Part shown: in pieces, positions 1-7,364 of the stretch
How the letters are laid out: every line of letters starts with the position of its first letter
Position numbering within the stretch: position 1 is the stretch's first letter
Origin: Crocinitomicaceae bacterium
GTDB taxonomy: Bacteria > Bacteroidota > Bacteroidia > Flavobacteriales_D > Crocinitomicaceae
Assembly (NCBI GenBank): GCA_030830385.1
Contig: JAURNA010000271.1
Span: 1-19,110 of the forward strand
Direction of reading: 5' to 3'
DNA length: 19,110 nt
The notes under the pieces: model-generated
The model's input: only the letters and a program-made list of their open reading frames with translations
Databases searched by the model: none
Told to the model about the DNA's origin: nothing
Made by a program: the position numbers and the translations under genes

Positions 1-985
1 ATGTAATGGATCCATTCTTTGTAGAAGTAATTCGCTCCTGCATTGCTCCCATTTCAGTTGCAAGCGTTGGCTGGTATCCTACGGCTGACGGCATACGCCC
101 AAGAAGTGCCGATACCTCAGAACCTGCCTGCGTGAATCGGAAGATGTTGTCAACGAAGAACAAGATGTCCTTTCCTTGTCCGTCACCTTCTCCATCCCGG
201 AAGTATTCTGCGAGCGTTAGTCCGGAAAGTGCTACCCGCGCTCGTGCTCCCGGAGGCTCGTTCATCTGACCGAAAACGAATGACGCTTTCGATTCTTTCA
301 ATTCTTCTTTGTTTACCTTTGTAAGGTCCCATCCTCCTGATTCCATCGAGTGGATGAATTCGTCTCCGTACTTGATAATTCCGGACTCAAGCATTTCACG
401 AAGAAGGTCATTTCCTTCACGTGTGCGCTCACCTACTCCAGCGAATACAGAAAGTCCATCGTGACCTTTCGCAATGTTGTTAATCAACTCCTGGATCAAT
501 ACGGTTTTTCCTACTCCCGCACCTCCGAAGAGTCCGATCTTACCTCCTTTCGCGTAAGGCTCAATCAAATCAATCACTTTAATCCCTGTGAAAAGTACCT
601 CTGTCGCTGTAGAAAGTTCCTCAAACTTTGGAGCTTCACGGTGAATTGGATTACCATCTGTGTTGTCAATTTCTCCAATTCCGTCAATGGCTTCACCTAC
701 CACATTAAAGAGACGTCCTTTTATCTTATCTCCTTTTGGCATTTTGATTGCAGAACCTGTAGCCACAGCCTCCATTCCACGTGTAAACCCATCCGTTGAG
801 TCCATAGAGATGGTACGAACCGAGTTTTCTCCAATGTGCGCCTGAATCTCCAGAACCACTTTAGAACCGTCTGCCTTGTTTACTACAAGTGCGTCGTAAA
901 TTTTCGGAAGTTCAATACCCTTCTCGAAGCTAACGTCAACAACAGGTCCAATCACCTGTGAGATATTCCCTTTGATATTCGCCAT
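1..985 (-). CDS. atpD: F1F0 ATP synthase subunit beta (3' part beyond the left edge)
   Basis: This is the catalytic beta subunit of the F1 head, which binds and converts ADP and phosphate to ATP on the cytoplasmic side of the membrane. The 328 visible residues begin MANIKGNISQVIGPVVDV. They contain the P-loop GGAGVGKT (154-161), the catalytic-glutamate region VGERTREG (184-191), the Walker B strand LFFVDN (275-280) and the MNEPPGARARVALSG block (241-255). Roughly residues 205-233 form an extra segment between the ESG and VFGQMNEPP blocks, rich in E, K and W, that most bacterial beta chains lack and that I know from Bacteroidota. The family is about 470-505 residues, so about a third is outside the window. 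The ATG at 985 fits the conserved N-terminus. A TAnnTTTG element lies about 40 bases upstream, so it probably has its own promoter apart from the genes before it. Identification is secure. Confidence 0.97.
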   Translation of the reverse strand, partial: MANIKGNISQVIGPVVDVSFEKGIELPKIYDALVVNKADGSKVVLEIQAHIGENSVRTISMDSTDGFTRGMEAVATGSAIKMPKGDKIKGRLFNVVGEAIDGIGEIDNTDGNPIHREAPKFEELSTATEVLFTGIKVIDLIEPYAKGGKIGLFGGAGVGKTVLIQELINNIAKGHDGLSVFAGVGERTREGNDLLREMLESGIIKYGDEFIHSMESGGWDLTKVNKEELKESKASFVFGQMNEPPGARARVALSGLTLAEYFRDGEGDGQGKDILFFVDNIFRFTQAGSEVSALLGRMPSAVGYQPTLATEMGAMQERITSTKNGSIT

Positions 986-1026
986 CTTAGCGTGTTTTTA
1001 AAGAATTAAGTGCTCAATTTTGGGTG

Positions 1027-1034
1027 CAAATATA
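1027..1034 (-). promoter_or_regulatory. Bacteroidota -7 promoter element upstream of atpD
   Basis: The minus strand reads TATATTTG, a full match to the TAnnTTTG -7 consensus of the Bacteroidota primary sigma factor. It leaves a leader of roughly 35-40 bases before the atpD ATG at 985. I see no clear TTG/TTTG -33 element at the expected spacing. It lies in the only intergenic gap (986-1108) between atpD and the preceding same-strand gene, where an internal promoter would be expected. Confidence 0.6.
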
Positions 1035-1108
1035 CGGCTTTTATTAAAGTTAAAATAGTGATTGCTATAATTTTTCGACGAACTTATCCCCAATGCAGGC
1101 CTGTATTT

Positions 1109-2860
1109 TCAACGGTTTGTTTCAAGTTGGTATACGTGCAATTTCAGATCGCCGTCAATTTGGTGTTTTTCCTTGTTCCAAAGTGAACATACAAAAGAAT
1201 GGGCTCCGGGCTGTTTTCGAACCAAAAAAGAGCAGTCGAAATGCACAACTCCTTCTGCATCCGGAATGGCATTTTCCATCAGGGTTGTGCTCTGGTAGGA
1301 GACATTGGCTCCGAAAATTGTATCGGAAACGGCAGTTACGAGAATTACTTCCTTGTATATATCCATGTTTCGTACGCGACCGGATACGCGGAGCAACAAG
1401 TGATCAGGAACTGAATCGCGCTTCAATTCGTAGAACTCTTCTTTTCCGTTGAACGATCTTTTTGCGTCGTAGCGCAAGGTTCGTTTCAGGAATTCTTTTC
1501 GCCGGAAAAGTGTTTGGCCTGAAATTTCATCTGTGTAGTCGATCGTGTACGCATTGGCCAGATACGGTCTTCGTTCCAAAGACGAAATCACAAAGTCATG
1601 CAAGGTATCCGCCTCACTTCCGTTATCTTCGAACATGCGCATCGGGAGATGATGAATTCGATTCATCTCATTTTCCATGCACCAATTGCCATAGATTGTC
1701 GGTGGAGTGGACTCGACTCTATCCGGGATTCGCGTCACCAGTTCGCGATCGAAATGTTCGTAGGTAAAAAAGACCGAATGGGTAAGGTTGATGCCCCATG
1801 TGAAATATCCTATTATGTACAGTGCGATGATGGCTCCTAACCAACGTTGTCTCCAATAATCCAGGGCGAAAAACAAGGCCAGAATAAACGAGAGTACCAG
1901 ATGCAGCGCGGTTCTATCTTCCGGATAGTTTACTTCCCACAAAACATGCTGAAGCAAAATTCCCGATACACTGGCAATGCATGTTAAGAGTACGATTAAA
2001 TGCGTGAGGTTCTCTTTCCACTTTCGCAACATGTGAAGCGCTGTAACACACACACCGGCAAAAATCAGAACGAGAAACGCATCCATAATCCAATGCTTTG
2101 CGCCCCACAAATAAGGTGTTAGTGAATGAATGGTCGATTCAAAAAAACCGTCGGATCCACCATAGTAGAGCTTGCCCCATTCTTTCAGTGCAAAGGAATA
2201 CTGAACAAAGTACAGCATCGGGAGCGCAACGATAATCATCCAGAGCAATCCGATCCATTTTTTATGTACCACCGAAATTGCTGCGAGAATCACCCAACCA
2301 AACAGAGCTATGGTAAGAAAACTGAGGTTTGCATAAAGACAAAGTACCCAGAAGCTTCCGGCCCAAAAAGCCAGGGAACTCCGTTGATTCTTCGCAAAAT
2401 CCAGGGTATACCGAATGGAAAGCAGCATGAATCCCATTGCCAGACCGTACCCTCTCGCAAGGGCAAAGTACTCGATGAGAAATGCCGAGCACGTGAGTGC
2501 AATGAACATGGAAACAAAAACAGATTCCTGCCGGATGTATTTTCTCAATCCCCAAATCCCCCAAAAGTAAAGTGGAAACCCCAACAAGCTGGGTAAACGG
2601 ACCAACCAGATCGAATCAGAATCGAACAAGCGAATGAACATGCCGCCCAGAAGGCTATTCAGAAAGTGATTGTTGGCATCTACATAGCCATCGTACGGCC
2701 AATAGTTCCAACTGACCATGTATGTCCATTTGGACACCAGTTCGTCGTGGATATAAAAAACATGAATCGCACGCAGAATCAGGTACCCCAACAGGATGAA
2801 GAACAGGGCATAATAAAGACCGCGTCTCTTTTCTTCTGTGATACGTTTGAAGCGATTCAT
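1109..2860 (-). CDS. GT-C-like polytopic membrane protein with C-terminal extracytoplasmic domain
   Basis: A 583-residue integral membrane protein. About nine or ten hydrophobic segments lie between residues 16 and 358 (for example 16-34, 88-105, 113-136, 163-196, 203-222, 258-277, 286-306, 318-333, 340-358). The first loop carries an acidic IHDE motif (37-40) followed by ANNHFLN (62-68) and RLPSLLG (88-94), the layout of GT-C/PMT_2 (GT39/ArnT-like) glycosyltransferases that use polyprenyl-phosphate sugars. By that analogy it may glycosylate an envelope lipid or protein; the substrate cannot be read from the sequence. Residues from about 360 to 583 are hydrophilic and look like a separate extracytoplasmic domain I do not recognise. 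Its ATG overlaps the stop of the upstream permease gene in ATGA (2857-2860), so the two are probably translationally coupled. Confidence is good for the membrane fold and moderate for transferase activity. Confidence 0.7.
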   Translation of the reverse strand: MNRFKRITEEKRRGLYYALFFILLGYLILRAIHVFYIHDELVSKWTYMVSWNYWPYDGYVDANNHFLNSLLGGMFIRLFDSDSIWLVRLPSLLGFPLYFWGIWGLRKYIRQESVFVSMFIALTCSAFLIEYFALARGYGLAMGFMLLSIRYTLDFAKNQRSSLAFWAGSFWVLCLYANLSFLTIALFGWVILAAISVVHKKWIGLLWMIIVALPMLYFVQYSFALKEWGKLYYGGSDGFFESTIHSLTPYLWGAKHWIMDAFLVLIFAGVCVTALHMLRKWKENLTHLIVLLTCIASVSGILLQHVLWEVNYPEDRTALHLVLSFILALFFALDYWRQRWLGAIIALYIIGYFTWGINLTHSVFFTYEHFDRELVTRIPDRVESTPPTIYGNWCMENEMNRIHHLPMRMFEDNGSEADTLHDFVISSLERRPYLANAYTIDYTDEISGQTLFRRKEFLKRTLRYDAKRSFNGKEEFYELKRDSVPDHLLLRVSGRVRNMDIYKEVILVTAVSDTIFGANVSYQSTTLMENAIPDAEGVVHFDCSFLVRKQPGAHSFVCSLWNKEKHQIDGDLKLHVYQLETNR

Positions 2861-4116
2861 TTGCCGATAACCGTTGACCCGATGTTTCTACGAATCAGGA
2901 ATTTCACCGGAAAATACGAAAACAGGACACTCAATGCGAGCACACAGCTAAGGATCAGTGCTCCATCACTCAACGAAATTGCAATCGGAAACGGTTCCCC
3001 ACCCGAATTCGGCATGGTAACCAACTCGGTGGCGATTTGCAAGTAGCATACAGCGTACCCCACAATCAATCCGATCAAAATCCCCGCTCCGCTTATGAGC
3101 AATCCCTCGATAAAAAAAATGGAGAAAATAAATCGTCGACTGGCGCCAAAACTCTGAAGCGTACCTATGTTGTCCAGTTTTTCAACAAACAACATGTTCA
3201 ATGAAGCAACGAGATTAAATGCCGCAAGGATGAAGATGAACAGAAGTATATACAGTACGATCAACTTTTCTGAGCGACTGGTTTGGTAGATCAATTCGTT
3301 TTTCTCAAAGTTCGTTTTAACCTGGAAATCTTTCCCTGCCAACTTTTGCACTTGCGCCTTAACATCTTCATTTTTGTGGTCATCGTCAACGTCAATATAC
3401 AAGGCCGAAATCTGTTTGTTGTAACCCAGAAGTTCCTTTGAGAGATCAAGTGGAATGAGAAGGTTTTTTGCATTTACATCCCGGTTGTAATTCATTTTTC
3501 CCGAAATCGTGATTCGCTCCGTTCGAAATGGGTTTTTCCCGAACTGTATTTTCATCTTTCGCCTGGGCACGTAGCAGATCACAGACTCTTCACCTACATT
3601 TTCAGGCACGTACGCTTCCAACTTATCCAACAGCGTTGCACCCATGATTCCCACAGGCAATGAATCCTTGTACAAAACGGAATCCCCATTTAAAATGTGA
3701 TTTCCCATTCTCGCAATTTCCAGAAACGAATCGTCTACTCCGATGAGATTCGCGTTGACCCACTTTTCGTCGTGTTTGAGAATCACAACTTCTTCTACTG
3801 CCCGACTGTAATTGCGAACTCCGTCAATTTTTTTGAGTTGAGTGATGTCGATCCGATCCTCGTTAAACGTCTTGCCTTCCGTGGGGCGGACTGTAATATC
3901 TGCATCATAATCCGTGTACAAATCCTCGATCATCTTCTCGATCCCGTTGAACGCAGAAAGAAGCACAATCAGCGAAGCGGTGATCGTGGCAATTCCTACT
4001 ACCGAAATCCGCGTGATAAGCTGAATGATGTTTCGTTTCTTTCGCGATCGTTTTCCACGATCTGTTCGCCCCCTTTTGAGCAAGTACCGACGCGCTATGA
4101 AAAAAGGAACGTTAAT
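2857..4116 (-). CDS. LolC/LolE-type ABC transporter permease (FtsX family), probable ATT start
   Basis: Permease of the FtsX/MacB class that, with an ATPase, uses ATP to move lipoproteins or other lipids out of the inner membrane. The order is one N-terminal membrane helix (about residues 30-58), a periplasmic domain of about 220 residues, then three helices (about 284-306, 328-358, 385-407). The cytoplasmic coupling motif EKLDNIGTLQSFGAS (312-326) is typical of LolC/LolE. The first conventional start in frame is TTG at 4083, but that truncates the conserved family N-terminus. Eleven codons upstream the frame reads (I)NVPFFIARRY, matching the usual MNxPxFIARRY, and begins with ATT at 4116-4114; a TAA at 4131-4129 closes the frame. 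I therefore annotate 419 residues from ATT; the TTG version is 408. It follows rbfA by 28 bases and overlaps the next gene by 4. No ATPase partner is visible in the window. Confidence 0.85.
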   Translation of the reverse strand: MNVPFFIARRYLLKRGRTDRGKRSRKKRNIIQLITRISVVGIATITASLIVLLSAFNGIEKMIEDLYTDYDADITVRPTEGKTFNEDRIDITQLKKIDGVRNYSRAVEEVVILKHDEKWVNANLIGVDDSFLEIARMGNHILNGDSVLYKDSLPVGIMGATLLDKLEAYVPENVGEESVICYVPRRKMKIQFGKNPFRTERITISGKMNYNRDVNAKNLLIPLDLSKELLGYNKQISALYIDVDDDHKNEDVKAQVQKLAGKDFQVKTNFEKNELIYQTSRSEKLIVLYILLFIFILAAFNLVASLNMLFVEKLDNIGTLQSFGASRRFIFSIFFIEGLLISGAGILIGLIVGYAVCYLQIATELVTMPNSGGEPFPIAISLSDGALILSCVLALSVLFSYFPVKFLIRRNIGSTVIGK

Positions 4117-4144
4117 GACAAAAAGAATTTAGGGTTGATTGCGG

Positions 4145-4480
4145 TCAGGATTTTAGCAAGTTGTCAATTTCCTGGGCGTAGTCCAATGAATCATCGATGT
4201 GAAAGGTCAACTCTGGTATTTTTCGCATATTCTTCAGCTTCCGTCCCACTTCTCCACGGATTCTCGAAGCATTCATTTGAATGTTGTCCATGACTTCTCT
4301 TTTGTCCGGCCCGGCGAAAATACTCAGGTAAACACGGGCAAGAGATAAGTCAGCAGTTACCCGAACCGTCGTAACCGTTACCATTGAGCCCAGACAAATT
4401 TCACGGGCATTGCGCTGAAAAAAAACAGATAGTTCCTCGCGAATTACCTCTTCGATGCGATTTTGACGGATTGAAGCCAT
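4145..4480 (-). CDS. rbfA: 30S ribosome-binding factor RbfA
   Basis: RbfA is a small KH-fold protein that binds the 30S subunit and helps mature the 5' end of 16S rRNA, especially in the cold. The 111 residues match the family in length. They open with MASIRQNRIEEVIREELS and include the strand block VTVTTVRVTADLSLARVYLS (about 34-53). The C-terminal part RKLKNMRKIPELTFHIDDS (about 80-98) carries the family's R-x-PEL-F-D signature. The ATG at 4480 matches the conserved N-terminus and is preceded almost directly by a -7 promoter element, so the message may have almost no leader. It heads a minus-strand group with the Lol-type permease and the GT-C-like gene, an order (rbfA then FtsX-like permease) that I recall as common in Bacteroidota. 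Confidence 0.95.
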   Translation of the reverse strand: MASIRQNRIEEVIREELSVFFQRNAREICLGSMVTVTTVRVTADLSLARVYLSIFAGPDKREVMDNIQMNASRIRGEVGRKLKNMRKIPELTFHIDDSLDYAQEIDNLLKS

Positions 4481-4484
4481 GGTG

Positions 4485-4492
4485 CAAAAATA
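4485..4492 (-). promoter_or_regulatory. -7 promoter element of rbfA, nearly leaderless
   Basis: The minus strand reads TATTTTTG, a full TAnnTTTG match. Only four bases (CACC) separate it from the rbfA ATG. Because the element is centred near -7, transcription would begin at or one base before the start codon. A possible -33 TTG lies at 4518-4516, with a spacer of 23 bases that is a little long. Confidence 0.6.
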
Positions 4493-4533
4493 AGAATTTG
4501 CAAATCTTCACGATCCAAGGGAAAACAAAAACT

Positions 4534-4541
4534 TATCTTTG
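4534..4541 (+). promoter_or_regulatory. -7 promoter element of the ABC exporter gene, nearly leaderless
   Basis: The plus strand reads TATCTTTG, matching TAnnTTTG, six bases before the ATG at 4548. The expected transcription start leaves a leader of about three bases. No convincing -33 element was found. It faces the rbfA promoter across about 40 bases. Confidence 0.55.
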
Positions 4542-4547
4542 CGGTTC

Positions 4548-6392
4548 ATGAGAGGAATTATTGAGGTTTTACAGTACACGTTTCATTATCGCGGTCTTAC
4601 TCTGCTGGTCATATTCTGCAACTTGCTGTTCGTTATCTTCAACCTTATATCGATGGCACTCTTCGTGCCCTTTCTTCAAACGATTTTTCTTCGTGACGAA
4701 ACCGCTTCGGTAATAGAAGAGCCATCGTATAACGGTGGATTCGGAAATTTCTTCGAATATTGTTCGGATTGGTACTACTATCAAATGCAGGAGGCTTCCA
4801 ACGCAGATCCAAAAGGAGCATTACTATTTGTGTGTATCTCAGTGGGTATCTCGTTCATGCTGAAGAACCTCTTCCGCTATATCGCTGTATGGTTCCAGTC
4901 TCAACTTCGTATGATGGTGGTGCGCGATTTCCGCGACAAGCTTTTTACAAAGGCGATGCGCTTACCGATTGCGTATTTTACAAATGAGCGACGAGGAGAC
5001 CTGATGTCGAGAATGCAAAGCGATGTCGATCAAATGGAAATTGCCGTTGTCGCCTGTCTGGAAATGGTATTCCGCGAGCCACTGGCGATTGTAATCAGCC
5101 TTTCCTTGTTGATCTACTGGAGTCCTGAATTGACGTTGTTCTCACTGGTTCTCCTTCCGCTTACCGCATTGATCGTAAGTGTTATCGGTAAGAGTCTGAA
5201 AAGAACTGCACGTCAGGGACAGGATCAAATGGGTGTTCTGGTTTCATCCATTGATGAAGCACTGGGAGGTATACGCATTGTAAAGGCCTTCAATGCGATG
5301 AAGCAGGTCGTAACGAATTTCAAACGAGAAAATCTCAAGCACCAGCGACTGATCACGAAAGCTTTCCGAAAGCGCGATTTGTCATCACCGCTAAACGAAA
5401 CTGTGGGAGCCATTGTGATGATTTCCATCGTTTGGTACGGAGGAACGTTGATTCTGGATGCGACTGCAGATTCGAACTTCGGAGCTGCGCAGTTCGTTGC
5501 CTTCATCATTGTGTTCTCTCAGCTTCTCCGTCCCATTCAAGGAATCGCCGGAGCCATTGCACAGGTTCACAAAGCACAAGCTTCTCTCGATCGGATCAAC
5601 GAAGTATTGAACGAGGACGAGCGAATTCATGAGGTGGAAAATCCTGCTGAATTGACGGATTTAAAACAGGCCATTCAGTACAAAAATGTTTCGTTCCGTT
5701 ACCGGGAAAAGAATGTTTTGAAGAACGTTAGCTTCGATTTGCCACTCGGAAAAACCGTTGCATTGGTCGGAGAATCCGGAAGTGGAAAATCAACCATTGC
5801 AGATTTGTTGCCCCGATTCTACGACATTCAGGAAGGGGAAATCTTGTATGATGGAGTCGATATTCGCAGTGCAGGTATACGTAGCCTTCGCAAACAAATT
5901 GGAATCGTTTCTCAGGAATCGATTCTGTTCAACGCCAGCGTTCGAGACAACATTGCTTTTGGGATGCCGGGAGCTTCAGAGGAAGCAGTAGAACGAGCTG
6001 CCAAAATTGCCAACGCTCACGGTTTTATCTCAGCGCTCGAAGACGGATATGACACCAACATTGGCGAACGTGGAAACAAGCTCTCCGGGGGCCAGCGTCA
6101 ACGTCTAAGCATTGCTCGCGCTGTATTGAAAAACCCACCGATCCTCCTATTGGATGAGGCAACTTCCGCATTGGATACCGAATCTGAAAAAGTCGTTCAG
6201 GAAGCCCTTGAAAATTTGATGCGAAACCGGACAAGTCTGGTCATCGCTCACCGTTTGAGTACCGTTCGCAACGCAGACGAAATCCTCGTGCTATCGAAGG
6301 GCGAAATTGTAGAAAGAGGAGCCCACAATGAATTGATCGAAGCGAAAGGCATCTACCACAGACTTTGTTCGCTTCAGGGAATTATCTCGTAA
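4548..6392 (+). CDS. ABC exporter, fused membrane and ATPase domains (MsbA-like)
   Basis: A 614-residue half-transporter of the type I exporter class, with an N-terminal six-helix membrane domain (about residues 1-340) and a C-terminal ATPase. ATPase motifs are complete: Walker A GESGSGKST (408-416), signature LSGGQRQR (512-519), Walker B ILLLDEATSALD (532-543) and the H-loop histidine at 568. Such proteins form homodimers that flip lipids, lipopolysaccharide precursors, peptides or drugs outward; MsbA-like lipid flipping is plausible but not provable here. I chose ATG at 4548 rather than the in-frame TTG at 4539, because that TTG overlaps the -7 promoter element and the ATG gives the usual short N-terminus before the first helix. 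Residues of about 52-90 form a first extracytoplasmic loop longer than in MsbA. The last 11 bases overlap the 3' end of the convergent M23 gene. Confidence 0.93.
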   Translation: MRGIIEVLQYTFHYRGLTLLVIFCNLLFVIFNLISMALFVPFLQTIFLRDETASVIEEPSYNGGFGNFFEYCSDWYYYQMQEASNADPKGALLFVCISVGISFMLKNLFRYIAVWFQSQLRMMVVRDFRDKLFTKAMRLPIAYFTNERRGDLMSRMQSDVDQMEIAVVACLEMVFREPLAIVISLSLLIYWSPELTLFSLVLLPLTALIVSVIGKSLKRTARQGQDQMGVLVSSIDEALGGIRIVKAFNAMKQVVTNFKRENLKHQRLITKAFRKRDLSSPLNETVGAIVMISIVWYGGTLILDATADSNFGAAQFVAFIIVFSQLLRPIQGIAGAIAQVHKAQASLDRINEVLNEDERIHEVENPAELTDLKQAIQYKNVSFRYREKNVLKNVSFDLPLGKTVALVGESGSGKSTIADLLPRFYDIQEGEILYDGVDIRSAGIRSLRKQIGIVSQESILFNASVRDNIAFGMPGASEEAVERAAKIANAHGFISALEDGYDTNIGERGNKLSGGQRQRLSIARAVLKNPPILLLDEATSALDTESEKVVQEALENLMRNRTSLVIAHRLSTVRNADEILVLSKGEIVERGAHNELIEAKGIYHRLCSLQGIIS

Positions 6393-7224
6393 ACGAAATG
6401 TATTTGGCGGGATCCACCGGGGTCTGATTGTACCACAATTCGAAATGCAAATGTGGCCCATCCGTATTCTCTCCCGTGTTTCCAACAATGGCAATCGGGT
6501 CTCCCAATCGAACAATATCACCCGATTTCTTCAGCAGCGTTTTGTTGTGCTTATAGACAGAGACAAAATTACCCGGGTGCCCGATGATCATGATGTAACC
6601 ATCAAGACGAGAGTATCCAGCGTACAAGACTGTCCCCCCCAGGCATGACTTCACTGTAAAACCCGGAGTCGTAACAACATCAATCCCGGGATGTTTCGTC
6701 GCATCAAACCCCTGACTCACAACTCCTAGCGCAGGACTGCCGAAGTAACGCAGGGTAATGTCACGGTTGGTAACAGGTGTGCTCATGTCATTGTTCACCT
6801 CTCGACTCAATCTCTTCTCCGCATTTGTCGGATTCGTTTGAAGGGTATCCAAGTCAATTTCCGGCAGATTCACAAGCGTATCAGAAACGAGGTCAATGGG
6901 TATCTCGCCCGATAGAACTCTGCGGATATTATTGATGTAAGCCTCCTGATATTCCATTTTATTCGTGAGTTCATCAATTCGAACGCGCTGTTCTTCCAAC
7001 TGTGTTCGTTTGATATCACTTCCCTTCACATAACCTGACAACAGACCCGAAGAAAACAGGTAAACAGCGAGGAATCCAACAAGTGCAAAAACGACCAAAA
7101 TCAAGCTGATCAAACGAATACGACTGGTTTGAAAACTCCATATTTCCTCGAAATTTTCAGGATTGGACGCCGAATATTTCACCGTTTTCCCGAGTCGCTT
7201 TAAGATGCCCCGTAATCGCTTCAC
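6382..7224 (-). CDS. Membrane-anchored M23 (LytM-type) zinc endopeptidase
   Basis: A 280-residue peptidoglycan endopeptidase-type protein that would cut peptide cross-links in the periplasm. It has a cytoplasmic N-terminus of about 35 residues, one membrane helix (about 36-60), a short coiled-coil-like stretch (about 72-105), a linker, and a C-terminal M23 domain (about 160-276). The zinc and catalytic residues are present: H178 and D182 in HPGID, H226 in VYKH, and H258/H260 in HLHFE. The enzyme should therefore be active rather than a degenerate regulator. The start is GTG at 7224; no ATG lies in frame upstream. A candidate promoter sits just before it. The gene ends 11 bases inside the 3' end of the ABC exporter gene, tail to tail. 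Architecture resembles the membrane-bound M23 proteins commonly found in Bacteroidota; the specific cleavage target is unknown. Confidence 0.92.
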   Translation of the reverse strand: MKRLRGILKRLGKTVKYSASNPENFEEIWSFQTSRIRLISLILVVFALVGFLAVYLFSSGLLSGYVKGSDIKRTQLEEQRVRIDELTNKMEYQEAYINNIRRVLSGEIPIDLVSDTLVNLPEIDLDTLQTNPTNAEKRLSREVNNDMSTPVTNRDITLRYFGSPALGVVSQGFDATKHPGIDVVTTPGFTVKSCLGGTVLYAGYSRLDGYIMIIGHPGNFVSVYKHNKTLLKKSGDIVRLGDPIAIVGNTGENTDGPHLHFELWYNQTPVDPAKYISFTR

Positions 7225-7256
7225 GATGCAAAGCTGTTCAATTAATCGGATTTGGG

Positions 7257-7287
7257 CAAATAAATGGCGATTTCAACCGTTAACAAA
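7257..7287 (-). promoter_or_regulatory. Candidate promoter of the M23 peptidase gene
   Basis: On the minus strand a TTTG (7287-7284) is followed after 19 bases by TTTATTTG (7264-7257), one base away from TAnnTTTG. Spacing fits the Bacteroidota -33/-7 arrangement. The GTG start at 7224 lies about 30 bases downstream. Confidence 0.5.
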
Positions 7288-7321
7288 CTATAAATAAAGA
7301 ATTGGCCTGAAATTTGTTTTG

Positions 7322-7350
7322 TTTGAGGGTAAACGTTTTAACTAATTTTA
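7322..7350 (+). promoter_or_regulatory. Candidate promoter of the choice-of-anchor L cargo gene
   Basis: TTTG at 7322-7325 is followed after 17 bases by TAATTTTA at 7343-7350, one mismatch from TAnnTTTG. The ATG is at 7365. It lies back to back with the M23 promoter in a 140-base divergent region. This is a weaker match than the others. Confidence 0.35.
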
Positions 7351-7364
7351 CGTCTAATGTATAG

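Noticed and set aside
350..845. Plus-strand open frames of 149 and 61 residues
   Set aside because: They are antisense to atpD, whose minus-strand translation is unmistakable.
1096..1103. CAGGCCTG palindrome after the GT-C-like gene as a terminator
   Set aside because: It has no room for a loop and no T-run on the transcribed strand.
1093..1767. Overlapping plus-strand open frames of about 100-120 residues
   Set aside because: They are antisense to the GT-C-like membrane protein, rich in Arg and Cys as shadow frames are, and have no recognisable domain.
4539..4541. TTG as the start of the ABC exporter
   Set aside because: It overlaps the -7 promoter element and would probably not be in the transcript; the ATG at 4548 fits the family N-terminus better.
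6634..6640. Run of seven C (seven G in the coding strand) inside the M23 gene, as a phase-variation tract
   Set aside because: Seven bases is short for a contingency tract, the frame is intact, and it falls on an ordinary Leu-Gly-Gly turn of the domain.
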